Assembly: GCF_025989125.1 (NCBI RefSeq)
Contig: NZ_JAPDNR010000001.1
Span: 2,772,301-2,836,300 of the forward strand
Direction: 5' to 3'
Source: Chitinophaga nivalis
Lineage (GTDB): Bacteria > Bacteroidota > Bacteroidia > Chitinophagales > Chitinophagaceae
Length of the DNA stretch: 64,000 nucleotides
This document shows, piece by piece, positions 8,766-18,000 of the stretch. The notes under the pieces were generated by a model that saw only the letters and a list, made by a program, of their open reading frames with translations, was not told the origin of the DNA and searched no databases. Position numbers and translations under genes: made by a program. Within the stretch, counting starts at the first letter, position 1, and each line of letters begins with the position of its first letter.

Positions 8766-9866
8766 TTAACAGTTGTATAAAAACTGTTGCTGGATGAAGT
8801 CTGTTACGGCCACAAAATCGTTGGTATCTTCGAGCACACGGAGTTGTTTGTCCGCGCCTGTACCGGTTTCCAGCAGCCGAACGGTGGCGTTGATGACTTC
8901 CCGGCTACCCAGTTCGTCTACCACATCGTCGATGAAATCCAGTAATTCGTATATGAGTGCCCGTGTGTTTACTTCGATCTCTTTACCAAAATCAATAAGA
9001 TTTCCATCAATACCATAGCGGGAAGCCCGCCATTTATTTTCGTTGATGAGGGCGCGGTTATAGATGATGAAGTTCAGGTTCTGCATCCGCAGTTTATAGA
9101 TCTTGGCGCAAACAGCCTGGAAGAGGCCGGCCAGCATGATCGTATCATCTACTGTCAGGGGTACATCACAGACACGGAATTCTACCGTATTAAAGAAAGG
9201 ATGTACGCGCAGATCCCACCATACTTTTTTGGCATTGTCGATACAATTGGTTTTTACCAGCAGTTTGATGTAATTATCATATTCTTCTATGCTGGCAAAA
9301 TAATCGGGGATACCGGTACGGGGAAATTTATCAAAAACCTTGGTACGGAAGGATTTGAACCCTGTGTTCCTACCTTCCCAGAAAGGGGAGTTGGTACTGA
9401 GGGCAAAGATATGCGGCAGGAAATACCTGACTGAATTGGCGATATGCAGGGCCATTTCCCGGTTTTCCATGCCTACGTGCACGTGTAAGCCAAAGATCAG
9501 GTTGGAGCGGGCAGCATCCTGCATTTCATTGACGATTTCGAAATAGCGGGGATGATCCGTAATAAGTTGTTTTTCCCATTTGCTGAAAGGATGGGTACCG
9601 GAGGCGCCTATACTGAATCCCAGGTCGCCGGCGATCTGGGCAATGGTACGGCGCAACAGTGCTACATCTGCTCTGGCTTCTGTTATATCGGCACATACTT
9701 TTGTGCCCACTTCCACTACTGCCTGGTGAAATTCGGCTTTCACCTGGTCGGTGATCACCTTATGTGCCTGTTCTACTATTTTTTGCTCATGTGACCGCAG
9801 CTCCCGGGTGGAGGGGTCCATTACCATGTATTCTTCTTCTATGCCCAGCGTAAACGCCTTAAACAT
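8766..9866 (-). CDS. Carboxylate-amine ligase of the GCS2 (YbdK-like) family
   Basis: 366 residues from the ATG at 9866. The family's N-terminal signature FTLGIEEEYMVMDP is at about residues 5-18, followed by the metal/ATP site strands LIFGLHVHVGM and TVEFRVCDVPLTVDD. Length fits the family (about 370). YbdK-type enzymes form a gamma-glutamyl or similar amide bond from a carboxylate, an amine and ATP. An in-frame GTG at 9899 would add 11 residues and would sit 2 nt after the stop of the small ORF at 9902-10000, allowing translational coupling; family alignments usually begin a few residues before FTLG, which favours 9866. It is part of the minus-strand ligase operon. Confidence 0.85.
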   Translation of the reverse strand: MFKAFTLGIEEEYMVMDPSTRELRSHEQKIVEQAHKVITDQVKAEFHQAVVEVGTKVCADITEARADVALLRRTIAQIAGDLGFSIGASGTHPFSKWEKQLITDHPRYFEIVNEMQDAARSNLIFGLHVHVGMENREMALHIANSVRYFLPHIFALSTNSPFWEGRNTGFKSFRTKVFDKFPRTGIPDYFASIEEYDNYIKLLVKTNCIDNAKKVWWDLRVHPFFNTVEFRVCDVPLTVDDTIMLAGLFQAVCAKIYKLRMQNLNFIIYNRALINENKWRASRYGIDGNLIDFGKEIEVNTRALIYELLDFIDDVVDELGSREVINATVRLLETGTGADKQLRVLEDTNDFVAVTDFIQQQFLYNC

Positions 9867-9901
9867 GTGGTTTTTTTTATCGGCAGTCAGTGATGTCACT
9901 G

Positions 9902-10000
9902 TCAGCTTTCGTCGTGAATGATACTGTTAGGTGTATGGCTTCCGGCGCTGCGTAAGTACGCGTTGCCAATAGCAAATGTAGTCCAGTAAAACGATTTCAT
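9902..10000 (-). CDS. 32-residue peptide ORF inside the ligase operon, candidate substrate peptide
   Basis: The ATG (10000-9998) overlaps the TGA (9999-9997) of the upstream ATP-grasp gene as ATGA, the classic arrangement for coupled translation. The TGA at 9904-9902 lies 2 nt before a possible GTG start of the GCS2 ligase. The peptide begins MKSFYWTT, has an aromatic and hydrophobic first half (FAIGNAYL), and a polar second half ending IIHDES. It fills the only sizeable gap of the operon. It is too short for standard gene calling. Its position between two peptide-bond-forming enzymes suggests a ribosomal substrate or carrier for them, but no sequence family was recognised and translation is not proven. 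Alternatively it is a coupling leader that only ensures translation of the next gene. Confidence 0.6.
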   Translation of the reverse strand: MKSFYWTTFAIGNAYLRSAGSHTPNSIIHDES

Positions 10001-11070
10001 TTTTCTTTTTGTTGTTTTTTCACGGTGGTTTTTTTCACGGCTGCTTTTTTTGACCGGGTGGTCTCTGTTTTTTCTTTTGCTGGCGCGGCTTTCTTCTTTT
10101 TATGACTACCGGCATCAGCGGCTTTGGAGGAGCGGGCCGGCTGGTATTTCATAAACCTGCCCCAGGTAAGATTATCTTTTCCTGGTTTTTGTGCGATAGC
10201 CCGTTGAATGGCGTATCGGGCGCTGGTTTCCACTACCCATTCAAAATGATCTGCGCCGATGGAGTGAATGTCTGCATCCGGTGCGGGGTTGCAGAAATCA
10301 ATGGCATAGGGTGTTTCTCCCCGTACCGCCATTTCCACAGTATTAAAGTCGTAGCCCAGGTGCTGGTTCAGGGCGATCACCTGTTGGGTGATCAGCTCCA
10401 GCAGGGCGGGAGTATCGTTGTAATGGGCCTGGTAACGCAAATGGGGGGCATTTTTGGGGTTGTACGGCATAATGCGTACTTCCTTGCCGCCAATGCAATA
10501 ACACCGGTAATACCGGGTAAATTCTATTTCTTCCTGCAACATCATCACCAGTTGTCCGGTGGTGGCATGTTTCTGGAAAAAGTCTTCCTTATCCGCTACC
10601 TGGTATACATTTTTCCAGCCGCCACCGGCATAGGGCTTCATATATGCCGGAAAGCCCACGTATTCAAAGATGGTATTCCAGTCGAACGGATAGATGAGGT
10701 TCCGGAAAGAGTCGTTGGTGGTATCGTCTGGCAGTGCGTAGGAGGGGAGCAGTACGGTACGGGGCACCTGTACGCCGATTTTTGCTGCCAGGGCATTGTT
10801 GAAAAATTTATCATCGGCACTCCACCAGAAAGGGTTATTAAGGACGGCTGCGCCGGCTGCTGCGGCATTTTTCAGGAAGGCCCGGTAAAAGGGTACGTCC
10901 TGGGAAATACGGTCTACAATAACAGCATAACCACTATCTGTACCCTGCATCACTTTGTCGATGGTAACCGGTTCGGCAAAAATACCAGGCGGATTAATCT
11001 GATTCACCCGGTCTATAAATGCCTGGGGAAAAGTGTTCTCCTGTCCGTAAAGAATGCCTATTTTTTTCAT
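9997..11070 (-). CDS. ATP-grasp ligase with lysine-rich C-terminal tail
   Basis: 357 residues from the ATG at 11070; the longer open frame upstream overlaps the esterase gene and reads as nonsense. The ATP-grasp fold shows as KKIGILYGQENTFP (N-terminal strand), PAYMKPYAGGGWKNVY with Lys145 and the Gly loop at 149-151, EIEFTRYYRCYCIGGKEVRIM (hinge and acidic strand) and YAIDFCNPAPDAD (metal ligands near 258-262). Residues about 316-357 are a histone-H1-like tail of Lys, Ala and Thr, rare on such enzymes; it may bind nucleic acid, polyphosphate, a membrane or an acidic substrate. The gene begins 7 nt after the esterase stop and overlaps the small peptide ORF by 4 nt, so the three are coupled. 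Confidence 0.8.
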   Translation of the reverse strand: MKKIGILYGQENTFPQAFIDRVNQINPPGIFAEPVTIDKVMQGTDSGYAVIVDRISQDVPFYRAFLKNAAAAGAAVLNNPFWWSADDKFFNNALAAKIGVQVPRTVLLPSYALPDDTTNDSFRNLIYPFDWNTIFEYVGFPAYMKPYAGGGWKNVYQVADKEDFFQKHATTGQLVMMLQEEIEFTRYYRCYCIGGKEVRIMPYNPKNAPHLRYQAHYNDTPALLELITQQVIALNQHLGYDFNTVEMAVRGETPYAIDFCNPAPDADIHSIGADHFEWVVETSARYAIQRAIAQKPGKDNLTWGRFMKYQPARSSKAADAGSHKKKKAAPAKEKTETTRSKKAAVKKTTVKKQQKEK

Positions 11071-11077
11071 GTAACAG

Positions 11078-11785
11078 TTACTTGATGAGTGAAAGATAGT
11101 GCGGCAGCATTTCCCGCCACACGGGCCAGTCGTGCATGGTATCCGGGCGGATGTCGAGCCAGTGGGAAATGTTTTTGGCAGCCAGGATACCAGACAGCTG
11201 TTCATTTTGCGGCCGGGTGACATCATTGTCTGCTACGCCCAGTATAATGCCCATGCGCCACAGGTCTGCGTGCTGATTGTCCGGCACAAAGTCTGCCGGA
11301 TTATTGAAATAAATATTATCATCATAATAGCCATCCAGGCGGAATTTGATATCAAAAATGCCGCTGAGGCTAAATAAATAAGATACTTTGTCGGGATATC
11401 GAAAGGCAAAGTTAGCGGCATGAAAGCCACCAAAGCTGCAGCCGGCGGCGGCAATACGCGAAATGCCTGTTTCTTCCTGCATGCGGGGCAATATTTCTTC
11501 CGCCAGCATTTTATCATAACAGGTATGGTTATACGCCCTGTGTTGCGGCGCAATATTTTTATTGTACCAGCTGTCGGCATCCACACTATCCGGGCAATAT
11601 ACTTTGATACGGCCTTCTTCAATAAACCAGCGGATGGCATCAATCAGACCGCGGTCTTTGCTTTCATAATACCGGCCCATAGAGGTAGGAAAAAGAAGCA
11701 GGGGAAATCCGCTGTCGCCAAATACCAACATCTCGAATTCCTTTCCCAGATTGGGAGAATGCCATTTATAATAGTTTTCGGTCAC
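11078..11785 (-). CDS. Alpha/beta-hydrolase esterase, first gene of the ligase operon
   Basis: 235 residues, GTG start at 11785. The nucleophile elbow is GCSFGG with Ser117; the fold is that of the EstD-like putative esterase family (PF00756), with FGDSGFPLLLFPTSMG near the oxyanion loop and a C-terminal HDWPVWREMLPHYL giving the catalytic His. No signal peptide, so it is cytoplasmic. It probably hydrolyses an ester or thioester, or a small amide, in the pathway served by the ligases that follow 7 nt downstream. It is divergent from the second esterase, with only 57 bp between. Confidence 0.8.
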   Translation of the reverse strand: MTENYYKWHSPNLGKEFEMLVFGDSGFPLLLFPTSMGRYYESKDRGLIDAIRWFIEEGRIKVYCPDSVDADSWYNKNIAPQHRAYNHTCYDKMLAEEILPRMQEETGISRIAAAGCSFGGFHAANFAFRYPDKVSYLFSLSGIFDIKFRLDGYYDDNIYFNNPADFVPDNQHADLWRMGIILGVADNDVTRPQNEQLSGILAAKNISHWLDIRPDTMHDWPVWREMLPHYLSLIK

Positions 11786-11842
11786 GGGAAAGTATTTAGC
11801 TAAATTTAAAAAAGATTATTGGTTTATCGGTAAATTGTTGCA

Positions 11843-12616
11843 GTGCAACGACATCAACATCTTGTTAAATCTTTGTTCCTGCAGCGGGAAGTAGTGCTGG
11901 AACTGTATTGTACGGCAGGCGACCCGGAAGTATTGTTATTGATGAATGACGGGCAGGACCTGCCTTTATTATTATCTGCCATTCCTGATTCCGTGTGGGT
12001 ACTGGGTATTCACGCCGGTCTGCAACGACGGCAGGAATATGGTACGGCAGGTATATTGGATTATCAGGGACAAGGCCGGCTGGCAGGGCAATACACCCGT
12101 TTTGTCATCGGGGAACTGTTACCTTTTCTGACGGCGCAGTATCCGGATGCAGTATTTAAGCGGCGGGCTTTTGCCGGCTGTTCGCTGGGCGGCTTGTCGG
12201 CCCTGGACATCGTATGGCGGCACCCGGAGATATTTCAGCTGGCCGCCGTATTCTCCGGTGCATTGTGGTGGCGGAGCCGGGCACTGGATGCCGGCTACCG
12301 GAATGACCGTGACCGGATTATGCACCGGCTGATCCGGGAAGGTAGCTACCAACCTGGATTACAATTTTTTTTTGAATGCGGTACTGCGGATGAAACGGCA
12401 GACCGTAACCACAACGGCATTATCGATAGTATTGATGATACCCGGGATCTGCTGGCAGAACTGGAGAGGAAAGGATATGAGGCAACTGCCTTGCACTACC
12501 TGGAAATACCCGGCGGCAGACATGATATACCTACCTGGAAAACAGCGATGGAAGTATTATTGCAGCTGCCTTTCTTTAGCGGAAAGACAGCTGCAGATAT
12601 AAAAGCTAGTAGCTAA
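11843..12616 (+). CDS. Alpha/beta-hydrolase esterase (enterochelin-esterase-like)
   Basis: 257 residues, GTG start at 11843; I see no in-frame ATG nearby that would keep the first strand. The elbow is GCSLGG with Ser114, followed by HPEIFQLAAVFSGALWW. ETADRNHNGIIDSIDDTRDLL near residue 185-205 and GGRHDIPTWKTAM at the end give the catalytic acid and His. The motifs are typical of PF00756 esterases such as ferric-enterobactin esterase. It may belong to the divergent ligase cluster or serve the siderophore-type receptor gene with which it converges; the stops overlap by 11 bp. Cytoplasmic, since no signal peptide is present. Confidence 0.75.
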   Translation: MQRHQHLVKSLFLQREVVLELYCTAGDPEVLLLMNDGQDLPLLLSAIPDSVWVLGIHAGLQRRQEYGTAGILDYQGQGRLAGQYTRFVIGELLPFLTAQYPDAVFKRRAFAGCSLGGLSALDIVWRHPEIFQLAAVFSGALWWRSRALDAGYRNDRDRIMHRLIREGSYQPGLQFFFECGTADETADRNHNGIIDSIDDTRDLLAELERKGYEATALHYLEIPGGRHDIPTWKTAMEVLLQLPFFSGKTAADIKASS

Positions 12617-14789
12617 CAGCAATGCCTATATTAAAAGCGGTTCCCCTGCCTTTTGAGTAAAAGCCGGGAATCATAAACCACTGGGAACGTGCCGGGAAAT
12701 AGTCTTCATTGAAGAGATTTTCGATACCTAATGTGACCAGGGTGCGTTTGCTGGCTTTGTAACTGGCCTGCAGGTTAACCAGGTTATACGCTTTCACAGG
12801 TCCTTCATTGCCATTGTAGGTGCCGGCGGCATTTCTGGCAAAACGGTTGCGGGCATTGACGCCTGTATACTGCAGCCTTACTTCCAGTTCATCAACGGGG
12901 CGGTAACCAATACCGGCAGTTACTTTAGGGGCTGCAATTCTTCTGCCGTTCAGGTACATATCATAGTGCCCGCTGCGGCCAGTGTCTGATTTCCCTTCCA
13001 GGTAGCTGTAGCTGGCGCTGAGGTCCAGGTTACGGAGCACCCGGTATTGCAGCGCGGCTTCAAAACCGTATATGCGTTCCGGTGTGCGGCTTACATTAAA
13101 CAGATCGGTTTTGCTGTCGTATACCATTTCGGCGCCCAGCTTAGAGGTGCTGATAAAGCCGCTCCATTCAAAACGGAGCTGCTGGTATTCGCTGACAAAA
13201 CCCAGTTCATAATTGTTGACGAGTACCGCTTCGGTATTGATTTTACGAATGTCATTCACTTTGGCATCTCTTAATGCCAGGCCCAGATCTGCTACCGAAA
13301 ATCCCTGAGAGAAGCTGGCATAGGGCATCAGCAGAGGAAACCGGTTGTACCGGATGCCGGCATTAAAGAGCGTAGCAGTATAACGGAGATCGCCGCCCTG
13401 TACGCGGAAACTGGGTGTAATGGTTTTGCCCTTGCTGTCTGTGATACGCAGGGTGGTGTAGTCATCCACACTTACGTTCACTTTCTCTACCCGGATACCT
13501 GCTTTTACGATGAGGTCCTGCCATAGGCTCCATTGAGTTTCTGCAAAAGGGGCATAGTTCAACATATTCATTTCCGGTACCCATACGCGCCCATCTATGA
13601 GTGGCTGCGAGGTGACGTTATGCAGCACATCTGCCCCGTAGGAGAGGGCGCCGGAAAAGCCGTGGTGCTGTAGCAACGGCGTGTTGAAAAGCAGGCGTAC
13701 GCCTGCTTTCCGGTCGAGGGTATGGGATTGCCCGTCGCCGCCATCGAAGCGTCCCAGGGATACATAAAAGATATCATTCCGGGAAGCATAATAGGCATCC
13801 GCGGTCAGGGAGGTTTGCCCGATCAGGCTATCGGCCTGGTATACGAGGTGCACGTTATGGTTACCCTGTGCACCGGTAGGGGCATCCGTTGATTTACCAG
13901 GGATACCGGTAGCAGGAATACCTTGTGCATAGTTGCCGTTTACCAGGGTATAGTTGGAGTTTTGCTGGCTGCGGTAATAGTTGTACATCAGCTGTATCCG
14001 TTGCCGGGAATTTAGCTGGTAGCCGGCTTTGGCAAAGAGGTTATAGCTGTCTGTTTCACCAAGACTGTAATTGGGGCCCAGCAGCTGGCCTTTGGCGTCT
14101 TTGTATTCGCCGGTTTGTTCGTATACGCCACTGACGAGATAGTCCCATTTTTTATACCGTCCCTGCAGCTGCTGGCTGATACGGCCGCCCACACTGTTTT
14201 TCAGGCTGGTGAGGGAGCCGGTCATATTCAAGGATGTTTTACCGGAGAGGATCTTGTCGGTAGCAGGGGAAGCGGTGATAAAGTTGATCAATCCGCCGGT
14301 GGCGCCGTTGCCGTAGATGGCGGTGGCGCCTTTTACGACTTCTACGCTGCCTACTACGGCAGGATCGATGGCGCGCAGGTCTACTTCCGCATTGCGGAGC
14401 GGGGTAGATTGCGGGATCCCGTCTATCATCACCAATACCGCGCGACCCCGTAGTCCCTGGCCTACATTGCTGTTGGTTTGTGCGCCGGGCGCCATGCCAG
14501 GCACTTCGCGGGTCAGGATGTCGGTAAAGTCGGTGTTGATGGCCATATCATTTTCCAGTGTTTTCCGGTTGATGATGGTCACGGAAGACGGTACATTGTC
14601 CAGGGTTACCGGTTTGCGGCTGGCAGTCACCACTACTTCGCCCAGGGCGCGGGTGGCGGCTGTTTGCAGCCGGGTGGTGTCACTGTTTTTTTTTCCTGGT
14701 GCGGGAGGTTGCTGTGCCAGCAGGGGAGTGGTGATACCCAGTCCGGATAAGAGACACAGGCAAATGCCTTTGTGGATGGTGTTGCTCAT
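12606..14789 (-). CDS. TonB-dependent outer-membrane receptor, siderophore type
   Basis: 727 residues. Signal peptide to AQQ at about 26; a short linker; the plug domain with GEVVVTASRKPVTLDNVPSS, LTREVPGMAP, GQGLRGRAVLVMIDGIPQS and VEVVKGATAIYGNGATGGLIN; then a beta-barrel of about 550 residues ending in GIAVSY with the C-terminal aromatic. This is the classic layout of ferric-siderophore receptors and lacks the carboxypeptidase-like N-domain of SusC proteins. It imports a metal chelate across the outer membrane using TonB energy. It ends inside the last codons of the convergent esterase gene. No obvious Fur-like operator was seen upstream. Confidence 0.9.
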   Translation of the reverse strand: MSNTIHKGICLCLLSGLGITTPLLAQQPPAPGKKNSDTTRLQTAATRALGEVVVTASRKPVTLDNVPSSVTIINRKTLENDMAINTDFTDILTREVPGMAPGAQTNSNVGQGLRGRAVLVMIDGIPQSTPLRNAEVDLRAIDPAVVGSVEVVKGATAIYGNGATGGLINFITASPATDKILSGKTSLNMTGSLTSLKNSVGGRISQQLQGRYKKWDYLVSGVYEQTGEYKDAKGQLLGPNYSLGETDSYNLFAKAGYQLNSRQRIQLMYNYYRSQQNSNYTLVNGNYAQGIPATGIPGKSTDAPTGAQGNHNVHLVYQADSLIGQTSLTADAYYASRNDIFYVSLGRFDGGDGQSHTLDRKAGVRLLFNTPLLQHHGFSGALSYGADVLHNVTSQPLIDGRVWVPEMNMLNYAPFAETQWSLWQDLIVKAGIRVEKVNVSVDDYTTLRITDSKGKTITPSFRVQGGDLRYTATLFNAGIRYNRFPLLMPYASFSQGFSVADLGLALRDAKVNDIRKINTEAVLVNNYELGFVSEYQQLRFEWSGFISTSKLGAEMVYDSKTDLFNVSRTPERIYGFEAALQYRVLRNLDLSASYSYLEGKSDTGRSGHYDMYLNGRRIAAPKVTAGIGYRPVDELEVRLQYTGVNARNRFARNAAGTYNGNEGPVKAYNLVNLQASYKASKRTLVTLGIENLFNEDYFPARSQWFMIPGFYSKGRGTAFNIGIAVSY

Positions 14790-14960
14790 GATGAAGATGC
14801 GACAGCTATTATTTGTAATGATTTCGGTGATACAGCGGGTATATGCAAGCCTGCTGTTGTTTTCAGTGATGACGGTTTTTTTAGCGGAGCGAAATTAGGT
14901 AAAAGCGGGATGGATGGTTTACGCCATCCGGAAAATTTTCCGGATGGGCATAGGGGATAA

Positions 14961-14995
14961 AACAAAAAGGCCTCCGTGATATCACGGAGGCCTTT
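14961..14995 (-). terminator. Terminator of the Oar-like receptor gene
   Basis: A perfect 30-nt palindrome (14966-14995, half-site AAAGGCCTCCGTGAT); on the minus strand it is followed by TTTTTG. It lies 20 nt past the stop at 15016. Confidence 0.85.
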
Positions 14996-15015
14996 CTTAT
15001 GTAGTTGGTAAACTA

Positions 15016-18000
15016 TTATTTGAAGATGTATCTGATACCAACCTGGCTTTGCCAACGAGCGGTCTGTAAACCGATATCATCGATCTGTGCAACCGTTTTG
15101 TTTTTCTCAGCAGGGCCGGTGTAGTTGAATTTAGGTGTAGTACCGTTTGCTTCGAAACCTACGAAGTCGATCAGGCCATAGTTGTTGTAGCTCATACCCT
15201 GACGTGCGGTGTACATTCTACCCCATTCTTTGTTCAGGAGGTTACCGAGGTTGAATACATCAAAGGTCAGCTGCAGGATATGTTTGCTGCCGTTTCTTTG
15301 TTTGATGTAGAAATCCTGTGCAACGTGTAAGTCGAAGATGTGGGTGAACGGAGTTCTTACACCGTTTCTTTCAACGTATTCACCTCTGCGGCTGCTCAGG
15401 TATTTATCGTTTTCGATAAAGCTATTCAGTCTGTTCCACTGGTCTTCTTTGGTAACAGTGCTACCATCTTTCGCTTTGTAATCAACGAGGTTGATTTCAG
15501 CTGCACTTCTTGGAATGTACATGATGCTCAGACCAGCATCACCACTACCTGGTAAATCTTTGTTGATGTTCTGGTTACCGGCATTGTCTCTGTAACCGTA
15601 AGAGAAGCGGTCACCAGCCTGGCCGGTGTAGAACAGGCTCACGGTAGTACCCATGAAACCAGCATATTCTTTCTTATAGGAAACGTTGGCAACGATTCTG
15701 GAACCTGCGTCATAGATAGAGTAAGCAAGATCCAGGTCGTTTTTACCTCTTACGTTTGGCATACGCCATTGGGAAGAGTTCTGAGAAGACTGACCATCAT
15801 TCAGACCTTTAGCACGGCTGAAGGTATAGGCGAGGCTTGCGCTCAGGCCATAGTTGAATGATTTCTGTAACTGAGCAGTCAGGTTATAGGAGAAACCTTT
15901 GTTGGTATTTTCTGCGTAGTAAACGTTAGGATATGCACCCAGTACGTCTGTACCCAGTTTTTTGTATAAAGGACGGTGATCATCGCCGCTACCGGTTAAC
16001 GTTTCGCCGCTTTTTACGTAAGCGAGGTTATAGTAGTTAACGTTGTTCAGTGTTTTGGTATAGATACCTTCTAAGGTACCCAGTAAACCCCATGGGAGTT
16101 TTCTGTCAATAGCGAGGCTGGTTCTGAAAACCTGCGGGAATTTGAAGTTTTTGGCAAACAGGTCGATCTGACCGGAAGGAACAGCCGTGATAGAAGGCTG
16201 GCGATCGTATTCCGGAATAAAGCTGATCGGCTGGTTGGTAGGTGACGTTGGTTTGGATGCATCGTATCTGTAATCCAGTTCACCCAGGGTAACACCGTTG
16301 TTGTTGTAGATACCACCTACCCATACGAATGGAATACGGCTGGTAAAGATACCGGCACCACCACGGATCTGTGTACGCTGATCTCCGGTTACGTCCCAGT
16401 TAAAGGCGATACGTGGAGAGAGCAGGATTTTGCTGTCTGGTTTTCCACCGGTACGTGCACCTTTTACATCCCATCCTGCAGCTTCCAGTTTAGGCAGTAC
16501 ATTTTCGTTGAAACCGGTATTTTCACGTGGTTTGTCCAGGAAGATCGGGAGATCTGCACGGATACCATATGATAATTTGAAGTTGTCGGTGATCTGGTAG
16601 TCATCCTGTGCATAAACGCTCAGCTGCATAGCTTTCAGTTTGGCAGCAGCATCTGTTTTATCGCCTACGCCATTATCAACAGCAGAGAAAGTACGCTGTA
16701 AACGGGTAGGTGATTTACCGTCCAGGAAGTCCTGGATGTTTGCATAGGTATAAGCACCAAAGTTGTTACGGATAAACACGTTGTTCAGGTTATAGAACTC
16801 GTTGTTGGTACCGATGGTGATGGTGTGTTTACCTTTATACAGTTCGAAGTTATCGGTTAAAGTATAAACATTCTGTGCCAGGAGGTTGGCAGCGGAGAAG
16901 GCTTCAGAACCAAATCCTACGGATTCCTTGGTGAAGAATACGTTCGGGAATGGGTTGCCCATTACGCTACGGTCGTCACGAACAATGTTCACACCAACGA
17001 GGAGGGAGTTGGAAGCCTTGTTACCAAACAGGCTTTTCAGCTCGGCAGTCGTAGCGTTGGTAGTAGAAGGGAAGTACACACCTCTGTTGGCAAACTGAAT
17101 AGTAGTTGCGCTGGAGTTGGCAGGGCTGGTACTTACACCTCTGGTGTATTGGTGACGGATGGTGAATTTATGTACGCTGTTGATGTTCCAGTCTAAACGC
17201 AGAAACAGTTTGGTACCGTTTACTTTACGTACGTTATCGAGGTAACCGCCCGGATCGTAACCCATTTTCATGAGTTTATCGGAGAGTTGACCCAGCAGTG
17301 CTTCAGAAGCAGCAGTTGCTTTTGGCGTACCGTCTGTATTTCTGGAGTAGGTATCAAATTTGAAGTTCTGAGGGGTTTCATCATTCTGGAATTCTGCGTT
17401 GAAGAAGTAGAACAGTTTATTCTTGATGATGGGACCACCTACGCGTAAACCGTAAGTCTGGGAAGTGAAGTTCGCCAGTTTGGTACGGGTTACATCTTTC
17501 AGGTTGGTTGGTGTTTTACCGGCCAGGTCCTGGTTACGGAAGAAATAGTATGCAGAACCTTCTACGTTGTTGGTACCACTACGGGTTACCGCGTTGATGG
17601 AACCACCGGCGAAACCGCCTTGTTTAACGTCGAAAGGAGAAACGTTGATGTTGATCTGATCGATGATATCCACGCTGAAAGGAGAGATACCGATCTGGCC
17701 ACCGTTAGCGCCGTTGTCGGACAAACCAAACACGTCGTTTTGCACCGCACCATCTACGAAGATAGCGTTGTAACGGCTGTTGGTACCGGCAATGGAGATA
17801 CCGTTGTTACCACTACCATCTTTGGTCAGTCTGGCCTGAGGGGTCAGACGTGCAAAGTCGGTGTAGTTACGGCCTACAGTTGGCAATGACTCAATCTGGG
17901 AACGGCTTACAACAGTTTGTGCGCCTTTGCGGTTAGCGTTGAACGCACTGTTGCGTTGTCCAACTACTTCTACCTGTTTGATCTCCCGGCTTTTGTCAGA

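Noticed and set aside
10102..11085. Long plus-strand ORF antisense to the ATP-grasp gene
   Set aside because: Lies fully opposite a gene with clear motifs; its translation has no domain or coding-like composition. Similar antisense frames at 7744-8769, 22335-22982, 23223-24281, 45151-45933 and 56720-57463 were dropped for the same reason.
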